Positions 43,742 to 55,789 of a stretch of 64,000 nt of DNA are shown here, piece after piece. Positions within the stretch are counted from its first letter, which is position 1. The number at the start of each line of letters is the position of its first letter. The notes under the pieces are model-generated. The model had not been told where the DNA came from. It saw nothing but the letters and a program-made list of their open reading frames with translations, and did no database searches. This stretch comes from Pseudomonas inefficax. GTDB taxonomy: Bacteria; Pseudomonadota; Gammaproteobacteria; Pseudomonadales; Pseudomonadaceae. The stretch spans positions 96,880 to 160,879 of the forward strand of contig NZ_OPYN01000085.1 of assembly GCF_900277125.1 (NCBI RefSeq), written 5' to 3'. A program made the translations under genes and the position numbers.

Positions 43742-45199
43742 TCAGTTGGCTGCTGTGCTGCCGGCCAGTTTCGGCTGGCGGTACAAGTCCAGCAGTACCT
43801 GGTCGAGCACCTGCGAGGCGCCCCACGGTTTCGGATCGTTGAGGATCGCCGCCACCGCCCAGGTATGGCCGTTGCTGTCACGGCTAAAGCCGGCAATTGC
43901 CCGTACTGTGTTCAGCGTACCGGTCTTGATGTGCCCTTCGCCAGTCATGGCGGTGCGCTTCAGGCGCTTGCGCATGGTGCCGTCCATACCCACCAGCGGC
44001 ATCGAGCTCATGAACTCGGCAGCATAGGGGCTCTTCCAGGCCGCCTGCAGCATTGCCGCCATCTCCCGGGTGCTGACCCGTTCGGCACGCGACAGGCCGG
44101 AACCGTTTTCCATCACCAGGTGCGGCGCGGTAATACCCTTCTTCGCCAGCCACTGGCGCACCACGCGCTGGGCGGCGCGAGCGTCGTCACCGTCGGCATC
44201 GGTGCGGAACTGCGCGCCAAGGCTCAGGAACAGCTGCTGGGCCATGGTGTTGTTGCTGTACTTGTTGATGTCGCGGATCACTTCCACCAGGTCTGGCGAG
44301 AAGGCACGGGCCAGCAGGCGAGCGCCCTTGGGCACGTTCTCGAAGCGGTCGCCACCCTGGATGCTGCCACCCAGCTCGTTCCAGATCGCGCGCACGGCAC
44401 CGGCGGCGTAGGTCGGGTGGTCGAGCAGCGACAGGTAGGTCTGCGAGTTGCAGCCGTCACCCAGCTGGCCGCTGACCGTTACGCTGATGCCGTCGGCCTG
44501 CTGCACGGGGTTGTAGCGCACATCACCCGAACACTGTTTGGAGGCTACCGCCTTGACCTGGTTGTCGATGCGGATGCTGGCAATCGGCGGTTCGACCGCG
44601 ATGGTGACCTTGCCGCCATCGTTGCGGGCCACGAAACGCAGGGCCTTGAGGTTGACCAGCAGCGAGTCGGGCTTGACCAGGAAAGGCTTGTTCTCATCAC
44701 CGCCGTCATCGTTGAACTGCGGCAGGTTGGGCTGCACGAAGTGGCTGCGGTCCAGCACCAGGTCGCCGGTGATGGTGCGCACGCCATTGGCGCGCAGGTC
44801 ACGCATCAGCAGCCACAATTTTTCCATGTTCAGTTTCGGGTCGCCGCCACCTTTGAGGTACAGGTTACCGTTGAGTACGCCGTTGCTCAGGGTGCCGTCG
44901 GTGTAGAACTCGGTTTTCCACTGGAAGGTCGGGCCGAGCAGTTCGAGGGCGGCGTAGGTGGTGACCAGTTTCATGGTCGAGGCCGGGTTGACCGAGACAT
45001 CGGCATTGAACACGGTCGGTGTGCCGGGGCCGTCCAGCGGCAGCATCACCAGCGACAGGGCAGAATCCTGCAGTTTGTTGGCCTTGAGGGCCTGTTGCAC
45101 TTTGGCAGGCAGCGTGGTGTTGACGGCGGCGGCCTGGCTGGGCAGGGCGAGTGGCAACAGCAGGCCGGCAAGAATGAGGGGACGAAGCGTTTTGATCAT
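43742..45199 (-). CDS. dacB: D-alanyl-D-alanine carboxypeptidase/endopeptidase (PBP4)
   Basis: A 485-aa precursor with an N-terminal signal peptide (MIKTLRPLILAGLLLPLALPSQAAA). The three penicillin-binding motifs are SxxK (STMK, near residue 69), SxN (SNN, in KYSNNTMAQQL) and KTG (HIKTGTLN). The large insert between the first two motifs is typical of class C, PBP4-type enzymes. It trims and cuts peptidoglycan cross-links in the periplasm. ATG 45199 is the clear start; the frame extends upstream into non-coding DNA. It lies two genes from the RocS/RocA-like system, as in P. aeruginosa. Confidence 0.95.
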   Translation of the reverse strand: MIKTLRPLILAGLLLPLALPSQAAAVNTTLPAKVQQALKANKLQDSALSLVMLPLDGPGTPTVFNADVSVNPASTMKLVTTYAALELLGPTFQWKTEFYTDGTLSNGVLNGNLYLKGGGDPKLNMEKLWLLMRDLRANGVRTITGDLVLDRSHFVQPNLPQFNDDGGDENKPFLVKPDSLLVNLKALRFVARNDGGKVTIAVEPPIASIRIDNQVKAVASKQCSGDVRYNPVQQADGISVTVSGQLGDGCNSQTYLSLLDHPTYAAGAVRAIWNELGGSIQGGDRFENVPKGARLLARAFSPDLVEVIRDINKYSNNTMAQQLFLSLGAQFRTDADGDDARAAQRVVRQWLAKKGITAPHLVMENGSGLSRAERVSTREMAAMLQAAWKSPYAAEFMSSMPLVGMDGTMRKRLKRTAMTGEGHIKTGTLNTVRAIAGFSRDSNGHTWAVAAILNDPKPWGASQVLDQVLLDLYRQPKLAGSTAAN

Positions 45200-45333
45200 G
45201 ATCGATAAATACCCTACGGCGAGGGAAAAGGGCATTGGGGCTGTAAGGAATGATGGCCCCAGAATGAAAGAATACGCATTATGCCCCAAGCGCAGCGACG
45301 ATGCGCCACGTTCGACGGAAAAGCACCCCCAAT

Positions 45334-45518
45334 AAAAAAGCCACCCCGAAGGGTAATGCCTGTCAGTCAAGTAAATGGGGCCGCTTTGCGGCCCATCGCC
45401 GGCAAGCCAGCTACCACAGGGATTGCGCAATTCCTGTGGGAGCTGGCTTGCCGGCGATGGGCTGCGTAGCAGCCCCATTACACAATCTGACAGGCACTAC
45501 CCGTAGGGGTGGCCTTTT
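45334..45518. repeat. Nested inverted repeats with terminators pointing outward
   Basis: The outer arms AAAAAAGCCACCCCGAAGGG... (45334-45366) and ...CCCGTAGGGGTGGCCTTTT (45487-45518) are imperfect complements about 32 bases long. Each contains a small ACCC/GGGGT hairpin and runs into T on its own strand. Inside lies a third type of palindrome (45374-45479; AAGCCAGCT...AGCTGGCTT arms). The minus-strand copy probably ends the yggL transcript. No gene exists between 45200 and 45540. Confidence 0.8.
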
Positions 45519-45540
45519 CAGCGATCGAGCCGGGCCGGTA

Positions 45541-45885
45541 TCACTCGGCCTTGTTGATCGGCTTTTCCGGGTACCAGGCGTCCAGCAGCGGGCTGACCTC
45601 GATCTTGGTCAGTTCGCTACGGCCTTTGAGCCAGGCTTCAACGGCTGCACGCTGTTCTTCGCTGACCGAGCCGCGTTTGACCGAGCACACCAGGCCGAAA
45701 TCGTCACCGCCTACATAGTCCAGGCCATTGGCGTCCATGGCTTCTGCCAGGAACGCGTCGAGGAAAGCATCGATTGCCTGGTCGTCCAGATCTTCCTTGA
45801 ATTCCAGGTTCAGCTCGAAGCCCAATTCCTGAAACTCGTCGACACACAGCTTCTTGCGCAGACGACGGGAGCGGTTTGTGGCCAT
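45541..45885 (-). CDS. YggL-family 50S ribosome-binding protein
   Basis: A 114-aa protein whose N-terminus, MATNRSRRLRKKLCVDEFQELGFEL, is almost the same as that of E. coli YggL (DUF469). YggL binds the 50S subunit; its exact role is unclear. The rest is acidic with the expected alpha/beta pattern. A GAGGATTG ribosome site lies upstream of the ATG at 45885. Its gene sits beside the hybrid sensor kinase on the same strand but with its own terminator-like repeat downstream. Confidence 0.9.
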   Translation of the reverse strand: MATNRSRRLRKKLCVDEFQELGFELNLEFKEDLDDQAIDAFLDAFLAEAMDANGLDYVGGDDFGLVCSVKRGSVSEEQRAAVEAWLKGRSELTKIEVSPLLDAWYPEKPINKAE

Positions 45886-45926
45886 GAAACAATCCTCTTA
45901 GGTAATAACGCCGCGCAGTCTACCAG

Positions 45927-49556
<3,630 letters not shown>

Positions 49557-49564
49557 GACTACCC

Positions 49565-50188
49565 TCAGACCAGCGCGTTGCGTTTGGCCATTTCAATCAG
49601 GTCGACCAGCGTATTGACCTGAAGTTTGTGCATGAGGCGCTTCTTGTAGGTGCTGACGGTCTTGCTGCTGAGGAACATGCCCTTGGCAATTTCCTTGTTG
49701 CTGCGGCCCTGGGCGAACAGTTGCAGTACCATCAGTTCGCGGTCATTCACCTGGCGGAAAAGTTGCAAGTCGGCATTTACTGCCTGGTCATGCTTTATTG
49801 CCTGGCTGGGGAAGTAGTTGTAGCCAGCCAGCACGGCCTTGATTGCACTGAGCAGTTCGTTCAGGTCTTCCTGCTTGCACACATAGCCTGCAGCACCGGA
49901 GTGCATGCAGCGCACGGCAAACAAGGCCGGAGATTGCGCGGTCAGTACCAGCACCTTCAGGGGCAGGGCCATGGCCTGGAACCGGGCAAGCACCTCCAGC
50001 CCGTCCAGCTTGGGGATGCTGATGTCGAGTATGACCAGGTCGGGGGCGGTTTCGCGAATCATCTGCATGGCGTCCACGCCATTGTCCGACTCGCCGACAA
50101 CCTTGTAATTCTGGTTTTCCAGCAACATACGAACAGCCAGGCGGATGACGGGATGGTCGTCGACGATAAATATGGAATGCATGTTCAA
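49565..50188 (-). CDS. BvgA/RocA-type response regulator
   Basis: A 207-aa NarL/LuxR-family regulator. The receiver domain (about 1-120) has the acidic pair in IVDDHPVIR, the phospho-acceptor in VILDISIPKLDG, and the later lysine in VCKQED. A LuxR helix-turn-helix follows (LQLFAQGRSNKEIAKGMFLSSKTVSTYKKRLMHKL, about 155-195). It is first in an operon with the hybrid kinase, whose start is 8 bases after its stop, and should be its cognate regulator. Targets are unknown here; in P. aeruginosa the related protein controls adhesion genes. Confidence 0.93.
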   Translation of the reverse strand: MNMHSIFIVDDHPVIRLAVRMLLENQNYKVVGESDNGVDAMQMIRETAPDLVILDISIPKLDGLEVLARFQAMALPLKVLVLTAQSPALFAVRCMHSGAAGYVCKQEDLNELLSAIKAVLAGYNYFPSQAIKHDQAVNADLQLFRQVNDRELMVLQLFAQGRSNKEIAKGMFLSSKTVSTYKKRLMHKLQVNTLVDLIEMAKRNALV

Positions 50189-50425
50189 CTTCCCTGCGGG
50201 CGATTGAGGGTGACAGGCGGCACCTTATCGCAGTTGAAAGTCATCGGGCATGCGAGGAAGGGCTATCAGCCCTATATGGGAAATGGCTTACAAGATAAAA
50301 CAATTCGGGCTACGAAACAGGCGCGTTTAACCCAATGTCAAAATGTGTTTGGTAACTTTTCATTTGTTTTTATTCGTGCTGTTTAACTTGTCGCCAGCAT
50401 ATGTAGGAAGTTTCTCACAATGTAC

Positions 50426-50457
50426 GGTGCAGCTCCGGGCGATACCCGGGCTGCACC
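50426..50457. terminator. GC-rich hairpin after dgt
   Basis: GGTGCAGCTCCGGGC and its complement form a stem of about 14 bp with a tetraloop, 9 bases past the dgt stop. It lacks a T-run, so it may be an mRNA-stabilising or Rho-assisted end rather than a classical terminator. Confidence 0.5.
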
Positions 50458-50465
50458 GGCAGGGC

Positions 50466-51797
50466 TCAGGTCGGGCTGGAGCGCCCGGTCATTTCCCGGG
50501 CCATTTCGCTGGCATAGCTGTCGGTCATCCCGGCGATGAAGTCGATCATGCGCAGGAAGGCGCTGTGCAGCGAGCCGTGCGGGTCGGGGGCATTGTTGCC
50601 GATCAGGTCCAGTACCCGGCGGCTCTTGAACGACGGCGTGCGTCCACCGTGCTGTTCGAGGGCGGCCCCGCAGAAGGTGTTCAGCAGAATCTCCAGCGTG
50701 GTGTAGGCGCCGATCTCGTGCAGGGTCTTGCGCTTGTCCTGGAAGATCTTGTTGCGTGCCATGTCCTTGGCCTGCAGCACGCAGCGCTTGGCCGGGCCAT
50801 GCATGTGTTCGACCAGGTCGCCCGCCAGCTGCCCGGCCAGCAAGGCTTGCTGCTGTTCGACGAAGGCGTGGGCGGCAGCGTTGGTCAGGTGCTCGATGGC
50901 CTTGCCGCGCAGGATCGCCAGCTTGCGCCGCCGAGAATCGCCAGGGCCGAGCTGGCGGTAGGTTTCCGGCAGGTCCTCGCCGACCAGGTCGAGCAGCAGC
51001 GCTTCGACTTCGGCATATTGCAGCAGCTCCATTTCCAGGCCGTCTTCCAGGTCGATCAGCGCGTAGCAGATGTCATCCGCGGCTTCCATCAGGTAGACCA
51101 GCGGATGGCGCGCCCAGCGCTGATGTTCCAGTTGCGGCAGGCCGAGCTTGCGGGCGATCTGCTCGAGCAGCGGCAGTTCGCTCTGGTAACTGCCGAACTT
51201 GTGCTTCTTGTAACCCAGGGCGTCGGCGTGGCGTGCGCTCCACGGGTACTTCAGGTAAGTGCCGAGGGTGGCATAGGTCAGCCGGGTACCACCGTCGAAC
51301 TGGTGATATTCCAGCTGGGTGAGTACACGAAAGCCTTGGGCGTTGCCTTCGAAGTTGAGGAAGTCGGCGCGCTCGTCGTCGCTCATGTCGTCCAGCCAGC
51401 CGCGCCCGGCGGCCTGCTGGAACCAGTGGCGGATGGCATCTTCGCCAGAGTGGCCGAACGGTGGGTTGCCGATGTCATGGGCCAGGCAGGCCGACTGCAC
51501 GATCATTCCCAGGTCACTGGGGGCGCACCAGTCCGGCAGGCTGTCGCGCAGGGTTTCGCCGACGCGCATGCCCAGCGAGCGGCCGACGCAGCTGACTTCC
51601 AGCGAGTGGGTCAGGCGTGTGTGGATATGGTCGTTGCTGGAAACCGGGTGCACCTGGGTCTTGCGCCCAAGGCGGCGGAAGGCACCGGAGAAGATGATGC
51701 GGTCGTGGTCCTTGTGAAAGGGGCTGCGCCCGAGTTCATCGGCGCTGTACAGGGCTTTGCCCAGGCGTTCGCGGGTGAGCAGGGTGTGCCAGTCCAA
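50466..51797 (-). CDS. dgt: Deoxyguanosinetriphosphate triphosphohydrolase-like protein
   Basis: A 443-aa HD-domain protein that cleaves dNTPs to nucleoside and triphosphate. Metal ligands are visible in [16 protein letters not shown], the HD pair [17 protein letters not shown] (about residue 105), and the later aspartate in [17 protein letters not shown]. The N-terminus [18 protein letters not shown]...[24 protein letters not shown] is typical. It belongs to the dGTPase-like type 2 group of 440-450 residues rather than the longer E. coli Dgt. The RocSA-like operon lies downstream in the same orientation. Confidence 0.93.
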   Translation of the reverse strand: MDWHTLLTRERLGKALYSADELGRSPFHKDHDRIIFSGAFRRLGRKTQVHPVSSNDHIHTRLTHSLEVSCVGRSLGMRVGETLRDSLPDWCAPSDLGMIVQSACLAHDIGNPPFGHSGEDAIRHWFQQAAGRGWLDDMSDDERADFLNFEGNAQGFRVLTQLEYHQFDGGTRLTYATLGTYLKYPWSARHADALGYKKHKFGSYQSELPLLEQIARKLGLPQLEHQRWARHPLVYLMEAADDICYALIDLEDGLEMELLQYAEVEALLLDLVGEDLPETYRQLGPGDSRRRKLAILRGKAIEHLTNAAAHAFVEQQQALLAGQLAGDLVEHMHGPAKRCVLQAKDMARNKIFQDKRKTLHEIGAYTTLEILLNTFCGAALEQHGGRTPSFKSRRVLDLIGNNAPDPHGSLHSAFLRMIDFIAGMTDSYASEMAREMTGRSSPT

Positions 51798-51873
51798 GGC
51801 GCGGTCTCCTGTGGATCGAAGGCATTAGCTTCCAGTGTCGTGTGCATATGTGCAAGGGGCAGGTCGATACCGA

Positions 51874-51950
51874 CCCTGTGGGAGCGGGTTTACCCGCGAA
51901 TGCGTCGGTGGCTCTACTGCCGCATTCGCGGGTAAACCCGCTCCCACAAG
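51874..51950. repeat. REP pair
   Basis: The arms CCTGTGGGAGCGGGTTTACC and complement with a short centre form a near-continuous palindrome. The pair lies between dgt and a three-gene membrane cluster on the same strand. Confidence 0.85.
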
Positions 51951-51965
51951 GGGCAATACAGGTCG

Positions 51966-52295
51966 TCAGGGGCGGCGGCTGCCTTGCAGGTACAGGCGCA
52001 GCAACGGCAGCAGGCTGGTGCCCAGGCGCACCAGCCGCGCCAGGTTGCCGCTGCGCACGCCCTTGCCGGTGAGGAAGCCCAGCGCCACCACGGCGCCTAT
52101 CCCCCACAGCGGTGCATGCTTGATGCCCAGCCCATCGTGCAGCGAGCTGCCCATGCCGCGCACACGGCGCAGTGGCTCCAGCAACTGCGCGGACTCGTGG
52201 CGGATTTCCTGGCGGTGCATTTCCATGCGCAGGCGCAGCAGCGCCTTGCGCAGTTCACGCGGATTACGGGTGTTTGGCAGTTCTGGCAGGTTCAT
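51966..52295 (-). CDS. YqjK-like or unassigned small protein of the YqjDE cluster
   Basis: A 109-aa basic protein. Residues 1-45 form a charged helix (NPRELRKALLRLRMEMHRQEIRHESAQLLEPL), and 64-78 form a hydrophobic stretch (WGIGAVVALGFLTG) that may cross the membrane. I do not recognise the family with certainty; its place third in a DUF883-YqjE cluster resembles yqjK of E. coli. Its ATG overlaps the holin-like gene stop by 4 bases (ATGA), indicating coupling. The E. coli cluster is linked to stress and ribosome anchoring at the membrane; no function is shown here. Confidence 0.75.
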   Translation of the reverse strand: MNLPELPNTRNPRELRKALLRLRMEMHRQEIRHESAQLLEPLRRVRGMGSSLHDGLGIKHAPLWGIGAVVALGFLTGKGVRSGNLARLVRLGTSLLPLLRLYLQGSRRP

Positions 52296-52666
52296 GGCAA
52301 CAGGCGCTCCCGGTCCTTGGCAAGTTCCTCGAGGGTGGCGCCGAAGGGCGACGACTCGTCGAACACCGCTGCCTTCAGGCGCAGGCCGCAATACAGCGCG
52401 GCGATGCCGTAGAACACGCACAGGCCGATGATGCCAGCCAGGCGATAGCTGTCCCACAGCAGCACCAGCAGCAGCCCGGACAGCGCCGTCAGCAGCAGCA
52501 GGGCGAATACCAGGGCCAAACCAGCGAACAGCAGCAGGCTCAAGGTGCGGCCTTTCTGCTCCTGCAACTCGATGCCGAACAGTTCGATATGGCTGTGCAG
52601 CAGCCCCAGGGCAGCCGCACCCAGGCGCTTGCCCGAGGCGCTGGCGCCGTTGGCGTCGTTCTCCAT
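52292..52666 (-). CDS. YqjE/phage-holin-3-like membrane protein
   Basis: A 124-aa protein of the YqjE (Phage_holin_3_6, DUF1469) family. Two strongly hydrophobic helices (LSLLLFAGLALVFALLLLTALSGLLLVLL and LAGIIGLCVFYGIAALYCGL) lie between an amphipathic N-terminal segment and a charged C-terminus. Despite the family label, there is no phage context. It sits 9 bases after the DUF883 gene and overlaps the next gene. Probably an inner-membrane protein working with the YqjD-like partner; the role is unknown. Confidence 0.88.
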   Translation of the reverse strand: MENDANGASASGKRLGAAALGLLHSHIELFGIELQEQKGRTLSLLLFAGLALVFALLLLTALSGLLLVLLWDSYRLAGIIGLCVFYGIAALYCGLRLKAAVFDESSPFGATLEELAKDRERLLP

Positions 52667-52675
52667 GGGAACCCC

Positions 52676-52990
52676 TTAGCGCCGGTTGGCCAGCAGGCCG
52701 ATCAACAGGCCGACGCCAGCGGCAATGCCGATCGCCTGCCATGGTTTTTCCTGTACGTACTGTTCGGCACTGCCCAGTGCTGCCTGGCCGCGCTCGCGCA
52801 CCGAGTCCTGGGTCAGCTGCAGGGTTTCGCGGGCCTGGGTCAGGCGGTCGTGGATCTGTTCACGCAACTCGTCAGCCTGGTCGCCTGCCAGGTTGGCGGT
52901 GTCGGCCAGCAGCTTCTCGGTGTCGCGGACCAGTGCCTGGAAGTCAGCCATCAATATCTCTTGTGCAGTCTTTGCCGATTTGCTGGCCAT
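52676..52990 (-). CDS. DUF883 (ElaB/YqjD) membrane-anchored protein
   Basis: A 104-aa protein of the ElaB/YqjD family. A long, charged coiled-coil-like helix (residues about 10-80) precedes a C-terminal membrane anchor (PWQAIGIAAGVGLLIGLLANRR). In E. coli, YqjD tethers ribosomes to the membrane in stationary phase. ATG 52990 was chosen for its GGGAG site; the frame continues 20 residues upstream. It is the first gene of a three-gene operon and is divergent from the Amt gene. Confidence 0.92.
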   Translation of the reverse strand: MASKSAKTAQEILMADFQALVRDTEKLLADTANLAGDQADELREQIHDRLTQARETLQLTQDSVRERGQAALGSAEQYVQEKPWQAIGIAAGVGLLIGLLANRR

Positions 52991-53303
52991 GGGTGTCTCC
53001 CTGTCGATGAATGTTGGTAGTTCGAGTGATCGCACGCGCGGAAGGTTCAAGTGCCGGCGCTGGTATGAGCCTTGCTATGGCTTTGCCACGTTGCGGGGCG
53101 CCCAGGGCGAGTATTGCGCCGATTCAGGGCGCCAGCGCAGCGGATACCGATAAACCTTAACCCAATCCACGACAAACCCAAGAAAAAACCACGCAGGCTC
53201 CGCCCGGCTCACCGAAACAGGGCAGGGGGCTGGCACCGATTCGGTGCAGGGATGCAGGTTCTTGAACTGTCCTGGTGCCTTTTTCAGCAGGCCTGCCTAT
53301 TTC

Positions 53304-54512
53304 ATGGAAAACATGCACAGCGCGATGGACTCTCTGGTCCACGGTTCCAACACCCTGTTCATTCTCATGGGCGCCATCCTGGTGCTGGCCATGCATGCCG
53401 GCTTCGCGTTTCTCGAAGTGGGCACGGTGCGTCACAAGAACCAGGTCAACGCCTTGTCGAAGATTCTCAGCGATTTCGCTATTTCTGCATTGGTGTACTT
53501 CTTCATCGGCTACTGGATCGCCTACGGGGTCAGCTTCTTCCAGCCGGCGGCGACGCTGGCTGCCGACCATGGCTATGCGCTGGTCAAGTGTTTCTTCCTG
53601 CTGACCTTCGCCGCGGCGATCCCGGCAATCATCTCCGGGGGCATCGCCGAGCGGGCGCGCTTCGTGCCGCAACTGTGTGCCACGGCGTTGATCGTAGCCT
53701 TCATCTACCCGTTCTTCGAGGGTGTGGTGTGGAACGGCAACCTGGGCGTACAGGCCTGGTTGCAGGCACGCTTCGGTGCGCCGTTCCATGACTTTGCCGG
53801 CTCGGTGGTGGTGCATGCCATGGGCGGCTGGCTGGCGCTGGCGGCGGTGCTGCTGCTGGGCGCGCGCCGCGGGCGCTACCGCGAGGGCCGGCTGGTGGCG
53901 TTTGCGCCGTCGAGCATTCCCTTCCTGGCATTGGGGTCGTGGATCCTGATCATCGGCTGGTTCGGTTTCAACGTCATGAGTGCCCAGACCCTGCAGGGTG
54001 TCAGTGGCCTGGTGGCGATCAACTCGCTGATGGCCATGGTCGGTGGCACCCTGTCGGCCTTGCTGGCCGGGCGTAACGACCCCGGCTTCCTGCATAACGG
54101 GCCGCTGGCCGGGCTGGTGGCGGTGTGTGCCGGTTCCGACCTGATGCACCCGATTGGTGCGCTGGCCACCGGCCTGGTGGCGGGCGCGCTGTTCGTCTGG
54201 ACCTTCACCGCAGCGCAGAACCGCTGGAAGATCGACGATGTGCTGGGTGTGTGGCCGTTGCATGGCCTGTGTGGCGTATGGGGTGGCATGGCCTGCGGCA
54301 TCTTCGGCCAGGAGGTGCTGGGTGGCATAGGCGGTGTCAGCCTGGTCAGCCAAGTGCTGGGCAGCCTGATGGGCGTGGTGGTGGCATTAGCCGGCGGTTT
54401 TGCCGTGTATGGTGCAATCCGTGCGCTGCATGGGCTGCGCTTGAGCCATGAGCAGGAGTTCCAGGGCGCGGACCTGTCGCTGCACCGTATCGGCGCCACT
54501 AGCCAGGATTGA
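53304..54512 (+). CDS. Ammonium transporter, Amt family
   Basis: A 402-aa channel-like ammonium transporter with 11 predicted helices. The twin-histidine pore residues appear in VVVHAMGGW (about residue 168) and WPLHGLCGVWG (about 315). The N-terminal part HAGFAFLEVGTVRHKNQVN is the Amt signature. I used ATG 53304 although its ribosome site is poor; a GTG at 53244 lies in a GCACCGATTCGGTGC hairpin (53233-53247). There is no glnK beside it, so it differs from the usual glnK-amtB operon and is probably a second ammonium transporter of the species. Confidence 0.92.
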   Translation: MENMHSAMDSLVHGSNTLFILMGAILVLAMHAGFAFLEVGTVRHKNQVNALSKILSDFAISALVYFFIGYWIAYGVSFFQPAATLAADHGYALVKCFFLLTFAAAIPAIISGGIAERARFVPQLCATALIVAFIYPFFEGVVWNGNLGVQAWLQARFGAPFHDFAGSVVVHAMGGWLALAAVLLLGARRGRYREGRLVAFAPSSIPFLALGSWILIIGWFGFNVMSAQTLQGVSGLVAINSLMAMVGGTLSALLAGRNDPGFLHNGPLAGLVAVCAGSDLMHPIGALATGLVAGALFVWTFTAAQNRWKIDDVLGVWPLHGLCGVWGGMACGIFGQEVLGGIGGVSLVSQVLGSLMGVVVALAGGFAVYGAIRALHGLRLSHEQEFQGADLSLHRIGATSQD

Positions 54513-54584
54513 GCCAGGTCAGGTGCACTGTGCGCAGGACGGACCTAGAATAGGTTTCCCTCCTGCCAACGCGGACTTGCCCCC

Positions 54585-54824
54585 ATGCTGCCTGAATGCC
54601 AACTGTTCGGCACCCTCGGCTGCCACCTGTGTGAAGTGGCCGAGGCCGTGCTGATGCCCTTCGTCGACCATGGCCTGCTGGTAGAGCTGGTCGACATTGC
54701 CGAGAACGAAGCCCTGTTCGAACGCTATGGCCTGATCATTCCGGTGCTGCGCCGCTGTGACAACGGCGCCGAACTGCACTGGCCGTTCGATGCCGAACAA
54801 GTGGTGGCGTTTCTCGCGCAGTAA
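54585..54824 (+). CDS. Glutaredoxin-like (DUF836) small protein
   Basis: A 79-aa thioredoxin-fold protein. The CxxC active site is visible as GCHLCEVAEAVL (residues 12-23), the cis-proline segment as YGLIIPVLR, and the C-terminal part as WPFDAEQVVAFL, a pattern typical of the DUF836 glutaredoxin-like group. These proteins may reduce disulfides or bind metals; no substrate is known. It has no signal peptide. A clean terminator follows 58 bases downstream. Confidence 0.9.
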   Translation: MLPECQLFGTLGCHLCEVAEAVLMPFVDHGLLVELVDIAENEALFERYGLIIPVLRRCDNGAELHWPFDAEQVVAFLAQ

Positions 54825-54882
54825 TTGCGCCAGGGGAGGTCTGTCCCTGCTCCATGCGGCATGCTGCGTTGTGATGATCGGC

Positions 54883-54909
54883 TGCCGGCACGTTGAGGCC
54901 GGCATTTTT
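54883..54909 (+). terminator. Terminator of the glutaredoxin-like gene
   Basis: TGCCGGC-ACGTTGAG-GCCGGCA followed by five T. Confidence 0.85.
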
Positions 54910-54932
54910 CACCGGTCATCAGGAACCCAGCC

Positions 54933-55364
54933 ATGCTCATTTCACCCCATTTCACCCTCGATGAAATGACCGTTTCGCAGCTCGCCGCCAGGGAAGGGCT
55001 CGACAACAATCCACCAGCCGAGGCGCGTGCCAACCTGCAGTTGCTGTGCAATTCACTGGAGCAGGTGCGCGCGCTGTTCGGCGCACCGGTCATCGTCAGT
55101 AGCGGCTATCGCAGCCCCGCAGTCAACCAGCGCATTGGCGGGGCGCGGACGAGCAAGCATTTGCAGGGGCTGGCGGCTGACTTCACGGTGTTTGGATTGA
55201 GCCCGCGCGAGGTTGTGCTCCGGGTCAGCGAAAGCGCCATTCCCTTCGACCAGCTGATCCTCGAATTCGATAACTGGGTGCACCTGGCCGTGTCGCTCGG
55301 CGTCCCTCGGCGCCAGGTGTTGACCATTCGTAAAGGCACCGGCTATCTGCCGGGGCTGCAATGA
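54933..55364 (+). CDS. M15-family D-Ala-D-Ala carboxypeptidase-like protein
   Basis: A 143-aa Peptidase_M15_3 domain protein. The zinc site can be read from SGYRSPAVNQRIGGARTSKHLQGLAADF (His and Asp) and NWVHLAVS (second His). It has no visible signal peptide, as is common in phage-type endolysins; it is also similar to YcbK-like housekeeping peptidases in size. There are no phage genes around, so a host gene or a domesticated endolysin are both possible. ATG 54933 has AGGAA upstream. Expected to cut peptidoglycan stem peptides. Confidence 0.87.
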   Translation: MLISPHFTLDEMTVSQLAAREGLDNNPPAEARANLQLLCNSLEQVRALFGAPVIVSSGYRSPAVNQRIGGARTSKHLQGLAADFTVFGLSPREVVLRVSESAIPFDQLILEFDNWVHLAVSLGVPRRQVLTIRKGTGYLPGLQ

Positions 55365-55370
55365 AGCGCA

Positions 55371-55414
55371 TTGACGGCGGCAAGGGGATGTTCGTATGCT
55401 GTATATAAATACAG
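55371..55414 (+). promoter_or_regulatory. SOS (LexA) box over a promoter
   Basis: CTGTATATAAATACAG at 55399-55414 is a perfect-arm LexA box (CTGTAT-N4-ATACAG). A -35-like TTGACG (55371-55376) and TATGCT (55395-55400, 18-bp spacer) or the TATAAA inside the box give a promoter that LexA would cover. The regulated start codon is at 55430. Confidence 0.88.
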
Positions 55415-55429
55415 TGTCGAGGTGAAGCC

Positions 55430-55738
55430 ATGCTCAATGTCGAGCAACTCAAGTACAGCGTCAACCGCATGCCCGTCGAGCGGGTGGCCGATGCTGTTCT
55501 GGAACTGCGCCTCGAAGGCCTGGTTACCGACGACCGCACGCCGTTCGGCAAGGTCCACTTCAATACCTGCTTCGCCGAGATCGAGGCCTTGTTCCAGCGT
55601 GCCGGCTACCACCGTGGGTTGGACGTGGTGGGTTACCAGGGGTTGCTGTATGCCCTCTATGACCCTGGGCGCTGGGAGCCGGTGCAGGTGTTGCGTTGGC
55701 TGAAGGAGCGCTGTGAGGCCATTGCCCAGGCTGGTTGA
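55430..55738 (+). CDS. SOS-controlled 102-aa protein of unknown function
   Basis: A 102-aa soluble protein (MLNVEQLKYSVNRMPVERVADAVLELRLEGLV), with the C-terminal part YDPGRWEPVQVLRWLKERCEAIAQ. I do not recognise a family. It has two cysteines, no membrane segment, and alternating helices and short loops; charge is near neutral. The start has GAGGTG 9 bases upstream and lies 16 bases past a perfect LexA box, so the gene should be induced by DNA damage. The next gene, an RNA pseudouridine synthase, begins about 50 bases later and may be read from the same promoter. Possible roles (DNA repair, division block, translation control) are only guesses. Confidence 0.85.
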   Translation: MLNVEQLKYSVNRMPVERVADAVLELRLEGLVTDDRTPFGKVHFNTCFAEIEALFQRAGYHRGLDVVGYQGLLYALYDPGRWEPVQVLRWLKERCEAIAQAG

Positions 55739-55789
55739 GGGCGCGGGCTTGGGGGATAATGCGCGGCCGTGAACGTTTCGAGCCCTGCC

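Noticed and set aside
52292..52666. Holin-family label taken as evidence for a prophage, together with the M15 peptidase at 54933
   Set aside because: Neighbours are housekeeping genes; the YqjE family carries the holin label only by fold similarity, and no other phage genes exist in the window.
53233..53250. TGGCACCGATTCGGTGC considered as a sigma54 promoter for the Amt gene
   Set aside because: The spacing between GG and GC is 12, not 10; it is better read as a GCACCGATTCGGTGC hairpin.
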